Assembly (NCBI GenBank): GCA_030544235.1
Contig: CM060468.1
Location: forward strand, 4,718,758-4,782,757
Reading direction: 5' to 3'
From: Lepturacanthus savala
Taxonomy: Eukaryota > Chordata > Actinopteri > Scombriformes > Trichiuridae
Length of the DNA stretch: 64,000 nucleotides
A program made the translations under genes and the position numbers. Under the pieces are notes generated by a model. It searched no databases. It was not told the DNA's origin and was given only the letters and a program-made list of their open reading frames with translations. Below, piece by piece: positions 1 to 8,507 of the stretch (position 1 is its first letter; every line of letters starts with the position of its first letter).

Positions 1-461
1 TTTGTTTGTTTTTGAGTACCATTGAAAATATGCTATTTCTGTAAAATCACCTGGCTTTGCTAGAATAAAGACTGATAAATAACATGAAGTATACAAACCA
101 AAAAATAGTCTCAGTTTCTTTACTTTTGCTGTTTTTCTTAAATAAAGTCTGTTTTGCATTTTCATGGGACATCAGGAAATTGCACTGTGGAATGGGATAC
201 ATCAAACTGAATGAATGGTGCGGGGGTTTGATTGACAACAGGGGATCAACACAACGTTATTTCATTAAAGACTGTGGGCGTGGTGCGTAGACTAACAGTA
301 GAGAGATCATTTCGAGGAAAAACATCTCTGGGAATGTCCTAAATTTAGCGTACTGTCCCTTTAAGGAGTCATTTGATTGACGTGCAGTTTTACTGTCATA
401 TTATCTTTTGTCAGCTGAATGTTTTCAGTATAAAACAAGAGGTTTTCTGACAAGGCTAAGG

Positions 462-467
462 TTTAAT
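462..467 (-). terminator. clstn2: candidate polyadenylation signal ATTAAA
   Basis: The plus strand reads tttaat, so the clstn2 transcript reads ATTAAA, the commonest variant hexamer, about 240 nt after the stop codon. No downstream GU-rich element was tested, and a distal signal beyond position 1 is equally possible. Confidence 0.3.
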
Positions 468-481
468 CATTGCACTCACAC

Positions 482-498
482 AGTGTGTGTGTATGTGT

Positions 499-535
<37 letters not shown>
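482..535. repeat. (GT)n microsatellite in the clstn2 3' UTR region
   Basis: GT repeat with two TATG interruptions near its start. It is AC in the transcript. No other feature. Confidence 0.96.
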
Positions 536-538
<3 letters not shown>

Positions 539-708
539 CAGTGTCATCTTCCAGTAGGGGGAGATACTACCTCATTTTTAGAGCTTCAACATCACATAGA
601 AGAGAAAGTCTTTTTGTATCAGCCGTCTGATTGGAGGTTTGGAGGTTTTCAGTATGGATGTGTTGTACAATGAGTGTGTTTGTGTGACTGTGACTGTGAC
701 TGTGCGTT

Positions 709-921
709 TCAATAAGATATTGTTGTTTTGTCCCAGTTTTGGCCCTTCTTGCTCTGGCTCTTCATCCTGGGTAGCTGAACGTCCACTTCTTCCTCGCTGT
801 CGTCTGACTCGGTGCTGGTGATGTCATCGTCCTCATCATCGTCCTCCTCTTCTTCCTCCTCCTCGTCCTCCTCCTCTTCCTCGCTGGCCTCTTCTTCTGC
901 AGCCTGGGGCTCCTCCAGATT
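709..921 (-). CDS. clstn2: clstn2 last coding exon: acidic tail and C-terminus
   Basis: The exon follows the acceptor CCACAG at 922-927 and starts in phase 0 with AAT CTG GAG (NLEEPQA). It gives 70 residues and TGA at 709-711. Residues 14-33 of the exon (823-882) are an unbroken 20-residue Glu/Asp run, written in mixed GAG, GAA and GAC codons, followed by DITSTESDDSEEE. Calsyntenin tails normally carry this acidic stretch and end in a second W-acidic motif of the type LEWDDSTLPY that contributes to kinesin light chain binding. Here the end reads QNWDKTTISY: the Trp (733-735) and first Asp are kept but the second Asp is Lys (727-729). The exon thus looks authentic by position and splice phase, with a diverged terminal motif. 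The trinucleotide-rich acidic tract could vary in length between individuals. Confidence 0.93.
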   Translation of the reverse strand, partial: NLEEPQAAEEEASEEEEEDEEEEEEEDDDEDDDITSTESDDSEEEVDVQLPRMKSQSKKGQNWDKTTISY

Positions 922-1626
922 CTGTGGAGAGAGATATTCAGAGAGTTTCAGGAATACTAAAAACGCACTCAGAGTGCACAGACCTCCGCCAAGCATATTG
1001 TGACTCCCGCCCAACATTGTTGCCCTACACTTATTGAATACGAGAACTATGGTGGAATTAAAAGTAGGCATAGTCAAAGTCCTCTCTTAGTGTCTCTGGT
1101 GTAGTGTGCAAAGAAAACAAGCTATGCAGGTCCAAGATATTAGGTGGCACCAAACAATATCCCCATTGTCCATTTACTGCAATGTTAAACCAGGAATTCT
1201 TACTAATCATTACCAACATTTAATCATCTTTTCATGGTACCATTCCCAACATTTGCTGAAAATTTACCAACATTTAATCATCTTTTCATGGTACCATTCC
1301 CAACATTTGCTGAAAATTTGATGCAAATCAAATCAAAATTGTGATCCATAAACCATGATTTCTTCTGGTTTGTTACCAAAATGTCATCATCTGTTCATGG
1401 TACCATTCCTAACATTTGCAAAAAATGTGATGCAAATCCGCCCAAGACTTTAAGGTATTTTTCTGACACAAAGACAAACAGACACAAACGCTGGCTAAAA
1501 CATAAATTCCTTAGCACGTAACAAAGAAATATTTTACTTTAATCACTAATGTGGAAGGACATTCCTCTATTCCCCCTCCCTGGGAGCATCCTTCCACCTT
1601 CTCCAGCCACCACAACCTCCCCTTAC
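922..1626 (-). other. clstn2 last intron (705 bp), repeat-bearing
   Basis: Boundaries are GTAAGG at 1626 and CCACAG at 922. Most of it (about 960-1490) looks repeat-derived: text of the type 'cctccgccaag' at one end, and tandem 54-bp units followed by 'cagacaaacagacacaaacg' at the other. Similar text recurs in fish genomes in my memory, but no element name can be assigned. No other coding exon is visible. Confidence 0.6.
1211..1426. repeat. 54-bp tandem repeat, two identical units plus a diverged third
   Basis: Units 1211-1264 and 1265-1318 appear identical (start taccaacatttaatc, core catggtaccattccc). A third, diverged unit occupies about 1373-1426 after a 54-bp spacer. The identity of the first two implies a recent duplication. 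Confidence 0.85.
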
Positions 1627-1811
1627 CTCCATTGGATTGACGGTGATCGTCAGGGCCGAGTCGTCCCAGGTCTCGTCCGCCCCTTTGCTCGTCTCGGCCA
1701 GCCTGACCTCCTGCTGGTGGGTCAGGTGGATGCGGTAGATGCCGAGCACCACCACCACCACCAGGGCGGCGATGCACACCACAATGACCACCGTGGCGGC
1801 ACTCGGCACAC
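1627..1811 (-). CDS. clstn2: clstn2 exon: transmembrane helix and first WDDS motif
   Basis: Acceptor TTCTCAG precedes 1811; donor GAG|GTAAGG follows 1627. The exon enters with two bases completing a Gly codon and leaves in phase 0 (61 full codons). It begins VPSAATVVIVVC, and the hydrophobic run over roughly 1735-1800 is the single membrane-spanning helix. It is followed by a basic stop-transfer stretch YRIHLTHQQ, so the C-terminus is cytoplasmic. The cytoplasmic part contains WDDSALTITVNPME (1627-1668), the near-invariant calsyntenin W-acidic motif that in calsyntenin-1 binds the kinesin light chain TPR domain and links the protein to kinesin-1. The residues before the Trp are E-T, where mammalian paralogues have M-D or L-E. 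The helix is rich in Val. Confidence 0.96.
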
Positions 1812-3606
1812 CTGAGAAAACATGAGGTGGAAAGAGGAATCCCGTCAGTCACCAGTAAGGCTCGTTTTAGATTCAAACACTTCAAATAAACTCCAGCAGT
1901 TTAGCATTGCACTCGTATGAAGCTGGGCGACATGCAAAAGAAAAAAAATGGTCAAAAATGGATGCAGCAGGAAACCAGATATCAGATTTTTGTATTCTTG
2001 GTATGAGGCAGGCTACACAAATGCTGGATCCTTCACTTCCCAGCATGCAACCCAGTAGCATCTTTCATTAGACACCATTCCTGCCTGCAAATGCCCACAT
2101 ATCTCAAACACTCTCACAGATGTCACGCAGGCTTTCCAAGCCCCAGTAATGCTGTGACTTGTATTCCATTCATGGATTTTGAGTCAGTTGTTATTTCTCA
2201 TGTTGTTGGAGGTGAGCTCTTTATGGTTGCCTCATCCCTTTGATATTACAGTTCCCTCATGTTAACCTATCAATTTTGTTTCTCCTCATTGTATTGCAGG
2301 TGACCTAACCCATATGTAAGACAGGCCTCCTGTTGCTATTGTAATCTCTGATTATTACTACAACCTGTTGAGGATTAAATCAAATTCTCAGCTCTTTTCA
2401 CTCATTCGTTAGTTTTGCTGAATGCTTAAATAGTCATCATCACATGTTTAAATCCCAAACCTCCTGATACAGGGGCAGCATTGAGTTTTATTCATATATC
2501 ACATGAGAAAACCTTGTAGTTTTCTTCTGATACCAGGTTTATTCCATATTTACTGTCAATTCGAGAAGGAAAACTGAAAAATAATCCTGGGGCTTAGGTA
2601 ATTAATGGCAACACCATGTTTTGTCCCCTGGGTTCAAAGGAAATGAAGAGCTCCAGGATAAAGTTGATTTGTTAAGTTTTAAAATACTTGAAGTTTTAAT
2701 TTGTGCTTCATGATACACAGTGTGATAATCATCTATATGTGTCCTGTTTGTCTGCTTTGTTTTCAGCTGCTGACTCTGGCAGCGTCATTTGGTCTTTTCA
2801 ACACTGTTCAAGACTGAACTGAACACTGAAGTGTTAAATCAATACCTCTCTAAAACAGTTTACAAGATATTGCCAAGAGGTAGGATATATTACAGGGCTG
2901 TTGTAGTACAATACGCAGCATTAGTTTTAATTTGGTGTACATCGTAAATTGTTTCAAAAGTGATGTTGGACAATATTAGTCTTTAGCTTGAGTTTCTGAA
3001 GACACATTTGGCCGGGAACTGCTTTGCTGCCTTTATTACATCTAATGTAGCCTGGGGAAAAAAACAAAAAAGAACTAACGCTTATATTTTGTACTGTTAA
3101 TGTACTGTCAATGCTGAAACAACTGTATCAAATATATTACTTAAAAAAAAAACCCTCTTCACTTTTAGTCCGGTCCCTGTGCAGTATGTGGCTACAAAGA
3201 CGTATCAGGAGTCCTGTTTAGTAGCATAACCGCGACACACGCTGAGGGATTTCTCTTGATCTAAAATGTTTATTTCTCCTGCAACGATCTCCAGCCTGCT
3301 GGAATAACACGACTTGTCTGCCCTCTCTCCCTCACTCCTCGGGTCCCAGTTGGCGTGCGCGTGTTTAATGAGTGAGACTCGCAGAGGGCTCTTCAGATGA
3401 TTATTTGATTCAGTCAGAGCTCCCGAGATTTTCACTCTGAATCCACAGCCTTTATTTGTCCTCCCAGCGAAGCTCCGTGTGTCCCCTCTGAGTGAGGCGG
3501 CGAGGAGAGCGCTTGGTTTGCATGTGCATGCTCCACTTTGAGCTCTGCATAGCTTGATCATCTGAATCATTCCCATTGTACTAAAACCTGTCAGGGCTGA
3601 AACTAC

Positions 3607-3610
<4 letters not shown>

Positions 3611-3679
<69 letters not shown>
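3611..3679. repeat. compound (TA)n(GA)n microsatellite
   Basis: About 42 bp of AT repeat (3611-3652) runs directly into about 27 bp of GA repeat. The same compound arrangement and polarity recurs at 22302-22380. Confidence 0.97.
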
Positions 3680-3681
<2 letters not shown>

Positions 3682-4170
3682 ACTGCATTTTTTTAAATCA
3701 GCATCTCTACATGTATTCCAGCCATTCCATTCCAGCATCTGTTGATTTCCAACACATGCACACCTCCTTCTGCTTAAAGACGTACTGATTAGGTGAAACC
3801 TGAACCAAGAACAATGGTTAAGACTAGTGGAGAGCATGGAGACGCATGAAAGCTGTGATTAAAAATAAGGGTTATTGCACCAATTATTGATTTCTAAACT
3901 CTTCTTAAGTATAAACATTAGTATTACGTTGTTTTAAAATGAATTTGATCTTGTTTCTCTGCATTATTTGAGGTATCTTTTTTGTTATTTTGACCATTTG
4001 TCATTTTCTGCAAATAAATGCTCTGAACGATAAGATTATTTTCGGGGGACATTGAGGGAAATGTCAGTAGTTTATAGACTCAAAAAATGTTCCTTTTGCC
4101 AAGACACATATCTATAAGTAGTGAAATCAGAAAAACTGATCATTTTGCAGTGGTCTTGCAGTGCAGTTGC

Positions 4171-4689
4171 TACTGTTCAAAAGTTTTGGGTCACCCAGAC
4201 AATTTAGTGTTTTCCATGAAAAGTCACACTTTTATTTACCACCATGAGTTCTAAAATGAATAGAAAATATAGTCAAGACATTGACAAGGTTAGAAATAAT
4301 GATATAATAATATCATATTGTATTTAAAATAATTGTTTCTTTGCTTTCGTCAAAGGAAGGTCAGTTTTAGCTTCTCTAACCAGCTAAACTGTTATTAGCT
4401 GTGCTAACATGTTAGCATCAAGGGTTTTCTAATCATCCATTAACCTTCTGATGCAATGTGCAACCACATTGTACCATGAGAACACTGAACTGATAGTTGC
4501 TGGAAATGGGCCTCTATACACCTATGTAGATCAGACCAGACATTTGCATCTGAATAGTCATTTACCACATTATCAATGTATAGAGTGTATTTCCGATTAT
4601 TATATTATATTAACTTTATTGAAAAAAACAGTGCTTTTCTTACAAAATAAAGAAATTTCGAAGTGACCCCAAACTTTTGAACGGCAGTG
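4171..4689 (-). mobile_element. Tc1/mariner-type MITE, copy 1
   Basis: The ends are inverted repeats: left ctgttcaaaagttttgggtc, right (reverse complement) cgttcaaaagtttggggtca. A TA dinucleotide follows the right end, consistent with Tc1/mariner TA targeting. The interior has no transposase frame, so it is non-autonomous. It is the same family as 23209-23570 and 44688-45179 and lies inverted relative to them. Confidence 0.82.
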
Positions 4690-5594
4690 TATATATACAT
4701 TACTCTCTGATTTCCAGCCATCCTCTGCGGCTGTCTGACCTCCTTTTCACTCACACTCACACCACCCACCCCACTCTCACGGCTGTTAACAGCATTGGGC
4801 ACTGAACTCTCCAGGACTAAGTAGAATCCATTAGAGTGCGTTGAATAATTAAATATTGTGTGGTAGATTAAGACCAGTGTCTCCTCCTCACCATGTTCCC
4901 TTTGCTTCAGATCACTCACATGCTCTGAGGGAGGAGGAGTGGAGGTTTTGGGGGGGTAGAAGCATGGCGCCTGGCTCCGGGTGGAGCCGTTTACTCTCCT
5001 CCGCTGTGGAACCGCTGGCTGTGTCGGAGCCAGCAGTTGGATGAACGATGCGATAAACAAACTAGAAAGCCGGAGCAAGCCGTTCCCCCGGGAGATAACC
5101 ATGTTTACCCCCGGATGGATAGCTGACATAAAAACTCTTCACAGGCTCTTTTTTTTTTAAGTACAGCAGTGGCTCAGAGGTTATAAAAAGCTCCAGCCCT
5201 CCTCCCACCCTCTGTGAGGGTTTCCTCCGGGTGCTCTTATTCACTCCAAAGTGCCCTTCCGTGTTTTGCCAAGTCATACGCTACATTTTTTCCACATTTG
5301 TCAATTCCCAAAAGGGACTGAAGGCAGTTTTTAGTAGCAAAAATCCACAATCGGATATTGCCATTCGCCATGTCACTAATGTGAGAGCCATCCTTTCCGA
5401 ATTGCTTAGTAATGTCTTGTTTTTCACCTTTTTGTTAATGCTCTCTGTGAATGAGTCATGCCATGTATGTTGTGGCTTCTGTGCACTGAATTCTGGTGTA
5501 TTTAATGGTGCTTCTCTCAGTAGAAACTAGCATTTCTGTGTCATGTCTGAGTGGCTATGACTATTGCCTTTAACCTCTTAAGACAATATGTACT

Positions 5595-5962
5595 CTGAGT
5601 GGTACAGTGGGAGCGGCAGGTGTCATTTATAGCAATACTATGCTTCAGTCTTTGGTTTCTATGTGCAAATAATGTAACAATTATGGTCTCAAAGTTATTT
5701 CACATTGACACCATGCACGAGCCAATAGAAGCATGGAGTCAGGAGAAAGCCAGGCTGAAAGCTAATGAGAACCGACTTCAAAAGTTTGACCACCTTCATT
5801 TTGATGGACAGCAGTGAGACCAAATGGAAAATTCCCATGACAAGACCATCCAAATCTGATAGCCAATAGCCAGGGCTTTCGACATGTAACGTTTTAGGAA
5901 CTGTGCTACTTATAGCTTGGCCATACCATTTTTGCAAATAGGACTGAAAAAAGGGGTGCATC
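5595..5962 (+). repeat. unnamed dispersed repeat, copy A
   Basis: Shares long blocks with 57950-58243 in the same orientation: 'caccatgcac.agccaat', 'gaaagctaatga', 'gatggacagcagtg', and 'accatccaaatctgatagcc' followed by 'aatagccagggcttt'. No inverted ends, poly-A tail or coding capacity were recognised. The family is unknown to me. Confidence 0.75.
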
Positions 5963-6236
5963 TTAACAGGTTATCCTTAAAAAACCTAAGATTGGTAAAC
6001 ACAGTCTATAGCAGGTATAATGCTTCCCACCCTGGTTCAACATGCTTGCATACTCACATTTGCTAATAAATTGTAAACCTTTGTGTGCAGCTGATGCTAA
6101 TACAATCTCATGTTTAAATCAAGTATTGGACAAATTAGGATATCCACCTAATATTTATTTCCCCTGCTATTATATGCCCAATTTATATCAAATGAAAATT
6201 CAGCCTGTTTAAAAAAAAAGTCAGTACCTTTCTTAC

Positions 6237-6360
6237 CTGAGCTGTGGCTGGGGTACAGGTCTTGAATCATGGATGGATGATGGACCATCTGCATGTACTG
6301 AGGAGGAGCCACCATGTGATTGACATGTTCCGCGGCCTCTGAAGTGTGCAGGACGCTCAC
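6237..6360 (-). CDS. clstn2: clstn2 exon: juxtamembrane ectodomain
   Basis: Acceptor CAACCCAG lies just above 6360 and donor TCAG|GTAAGA just below 6237. The exon is 124 bp, entering in phase 0 and leaving in phase 1. It encodes 41 residues, VSVLHTSEAAEHVNHM then PPQYMQMVHHPS and YPSHSS. The EHVNHM...VHHP pattern is the conserved juxtamembrane segment of calsyntenins. In the family this region is where metalloprotease (alpha-type) shedding of the ectodomain takes place. No cleavage site can be assigned from sequence alone. Confidence 0.95.
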
Positions 6361-7972
6361 CTGGGTTGGGAACGAATCAGACATGGACGTGATGATCATT
6401 TCACCCAGTGATTTCCCTCCAGGCATACTAAACTTGCCTTGACTCATACAGATGATAGTTTCCAGGCAGAATAAAATGCAGCCTTAAAAGTGCGGAATTC
6501 AAAATGAGGACAGGGGGCAGCGGTAAGTAGATGCATTCGTGCCTTTTGGGGGGGACGGGGTCAGCTCAGTACAGGAAGGTGAAATGTAAAACCAGATTCA
6601 GCTCAACAGCCTCAAAGGACCTCGGTGAATGTTGAAGCATCCTGTGCTTTTCTGGGTAAACGCAAGAGAATGTATAAATAAGTCAAAGATAGTTCAGATT
6701 CGGGAAGGACACAGACAGAGGTTTAGCTGACATATTGAACTGATTTTGTCATTAATCACAAAGTAAGAACAGTGTATTACAAGTGGAGTGTTTGTCAATG
6801 TCTCCGCCTGTCAGGGAACTGGGGAACGGCTCAGGCGCAGAAGGGGAAGTGTTCAATGTTTTGTGATGTGGTGAACTAGGCTGTCAGTGTATCTAGCTGC
6901 TGCTGACAGTGCAGTTTGCTTGTTTTACACTGATCCAGAATTTCAAGTGCACATCATAACTGAAGTTTTCCATAAACTCTGTGTGAAAATTATGTACCGT
7001 GTTAAATTTCTCCACATTTTTTTTTTTTTTGTAGTATACATAACATCGAAAATCATTTCAGATGTTTTGCCACTGAGGGTAAGAAAGTGCTGCCACTGGC
7101 ATGACTTGTGAGGTTCATTTTTTTAATTTGTTCTCCAAGTGAAAGTGTTGCCAGAGACCTGAGCTGAGTCAGCTCAGTCATTTTGCCAGTTCGAGCACTT
7201 TGGTCAAGTTGGACGAAATAAGCAGCATGGAGAAAGTTAAAATTGCTTTTGGTGATATTAATGTTTTTTGCAGGATTTTCCATGTAATTTATTACTTTAG
7301 TGTTGCTTGGCAACACCAGGGACATTGTCATTTTCTCAGAATGCCACTGAGGCCCGGTTCAGACTGCCGGTCCTAATCAGACTTTTAGCATATCTTGATT
7401 GTATCCAGGTTGATTTTAGAAAGTCTGAACAGCAACCCCCCCTAAGAGATAGGATTTTTGCAAATCAGATCTGAACCACGTATCGAGGTGTGTCCAATCT
7501 GATTTAGATTAGATAAAAATAGGATTTCAGAGTGTCTCCTTTGTCACTCTACCCGACTACACACAATGAAAATGTCCCATCCAGAGTGACAGAATGCATT
7601 TGAGTAGCTCAAAGATAAATTGAACAATAACTGAGAACTATCAACAAACTTCTTTGGTGGTATGGTGTGTAACAGTGTGTGGGGAGATAACTTGTTTGCT
7701 TGCATCGCTACAGGAGGTTTCAATGTTGGAAAACTCTGTCAATGAGGAACATATTGGCACCTATGTTGTTACCACAGCAACCTATGAAGAAATGTATGTA
7801 ACAGTCTGAGATCTGATTTGATTTGAGAGACAAATCAGATCTGCCTGCAGTCTGAACACGGCCTTAGCATGTAACCAGATGGTGGTTCAAAGCATTGCCT
7901 CAAGTGATTAATACACCGATGGTTATTCATAGGTCAAGATACTGAATAATTCTGTAGTACAGTCACACTGAC
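6361..7972 (-). other. clstn2 intron, 1.6 kb
   Basis: Donor is the weak GTCAGT at 7972; acceptor is CAACCCAG at 6361. It holds a DNA-transposon remnant (7351-7863). In 6361-7350 I see no assignable element beyond a homopolymer T run near 7019-7031. Confidence 0.75.
7351..7863. mobile_element. non-autonomous DNA transposon with terminal inverted repeats
   Basis: Left end ggcccggttcagactgc and right end, read in reverse complement, ggccgtgttcagactgc match at 15 of 17. Subterminal 'caaatcagatctg' motifs also occur in inverted form near both ends. Flanks TGA and TTA would fit a 3-bp PIF/Harbinger-like target duplication with one change, but the superfamily is uncertain. There is no transposase frame. 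Confidence 0.65.
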
Positions 7973-8118
7973 CTCCAGGCTGAACTCATTGCTGGTGTAG
8001 CGTCCATTGAGTTCAGAGCATGTGAGGCGAAACCTTCTCTCTGTTAATTGTCCGGGCTGCCAGTTGTAGTAGTGCACCTGTCGGATCACCTGCTCGTAGT
8101 TGGCCATAGAGTCCACGC
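7973..8118 (-). CDS. clstn2: clstn2 exon: membrane-proximal ectodomain (CSELNGRY)
   Basis: Acceptor TCCACAG precedes 8118. The donor at 7972 is GAG|GTCAGT, with C at intron position +3, weaker than the usual GTRAGT. The exon is 146 bp, entering with two bases of a Gly codon and leaving in phase 0. It encodes VDSMANYEQVIRQVHYYNW followed by RRFRLTCSELNGRYTSNEF, the most conserved block of the calsyntenin membrane-proximal ectodomain. The intron separating it from the upstream exon is only 150 bp. Read-through past the donor gives 12 residues (VSVTVLQNYSVS) and then a stop, so intron retention would give a protein without a membrane anchor. Confidence 0.96.
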
Positions 8119-8268
8119 CTGTGGAGAGAGGTGGGGCCATTATAGTGGTTACATGTCGACGAAATCGTAATGACAGGGTCGGAACTGAAAGAAACGTGCT
8201 ATAGACATGCTGGACCTATCATAGCGTCTAGGAACATCAGATTTGATACTGTTACCATAGTAACCTAC
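8119..8268 (-). other. short clstn2 intron, 150 bp
   Basis: GTAGGT at 8268 to TCCACAG at 8119. This is the smallest intron of the gene in this window. Retention meets an in-frame TAA six codons into the intron. Confidence 0.93.
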
Positions 8269-8439
8269 CATATATGGACATGCCAGAGGTGGAGTTGGTG
8301 GCGTCCAGGTGTTTTCCAAGCAGAACGCTGCGCTGCAGTTGGAGAGACTCCTGCTCCGGCCTCAGCTCCTCGCCCAGCACCAGGATATCACAGTAATCCA
8401 AGTTATGAATGATCTCCTCCAGCAGCCCGGGTCGATGTG
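8269..8439 (-). CDS. clstn2: clstn2 exon: ectodomain segment (HNLDYCDILV)
   Basis: The exon is 171 bp, enters and leaves in phase 1 and is therefore frame-neutral if skipped. It encodes HRPGLLEEIIHNLDYCDILV, then EELRPEQESLQL and HLDATNSTSGMSIYG, aligning with the calsyntenin-2 ectodomain between the LNS domain and the membrane. The donor is TATG|GTAGGT at 8268. The acceptor TTTGTAG at 8440-8446 has almost no pyrimidine tract of its own: the intron side is an uninterrupted TG repeat in the transcript (CA on the plus strand, about 8445-8505). The NST sequence is a possible N-glycosylation site. Confidence 0.95.
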
Positions 8440-8442
8440 CTA

Positions 8443-8444
<2 letters not shown>

Positions 8445-8505
<61 letters not shown>
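8445..8505. repeat. (CA)n microsatellite abutting a clstn2 3' splice site
   Basis: About 30 uninterrupted CA units on the plus strand, so UG repeats in the clstn2 transcript, end a few nucleotides before the acceptor AG at 8440-8441. It takes the place of the polypyrimidine tract. Confidence 0.97.

Positions 8506-8507
<2 letters not shown>

Larger units (their letters stand above)
1..708 (-). other. clstn2: clstn2 3' untranslated region (partial, end not fixed)
   Basis: The stretch downstream of the TGA at 709-711 holds no further coding exon and should be the 3' UTR, whose end I cannot place. On the transcript strand there is no AATAAA in this stretch. An ATTAAA variant lies at 462-467, so polyadenylation may occur shortly below that or outside the window. 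A GT/CA microsatellite (482-535, AC in the transcript) and a short GTGACT reiteration (about 685-700) lie within it. Confidence 0.6.
1812..6236 (-). other. clstn2 intron, 4.4 kb
   Basis: Flanked by TTCTCAG at 1812 and TCAG|GTAAGA at 6236. It contains a (TA)n(GA)n microsatellite (3611-3679), a Tc1-type MITE (4171-4689) and one copy of an unnamed dispersed repeat (about 5595-5962). A relatively GC-rich stretch at about 3200-3560 gives a long minus-strand reading frame that merges into the microsatellite. I found no protein similarity there. In 1812-3200 and 4700-5590 I see nothing assignable. Confidence 0.7.

Noticed and set aside
3205..3837. A 210-residue minus-strand open frame
   Set aside because: It runs straight through the TA/GA microsatellite (SLSLSLYIYIYI), has no recognisable domain and no splice context. 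It is a chance frame in a GC-richer intron patch.
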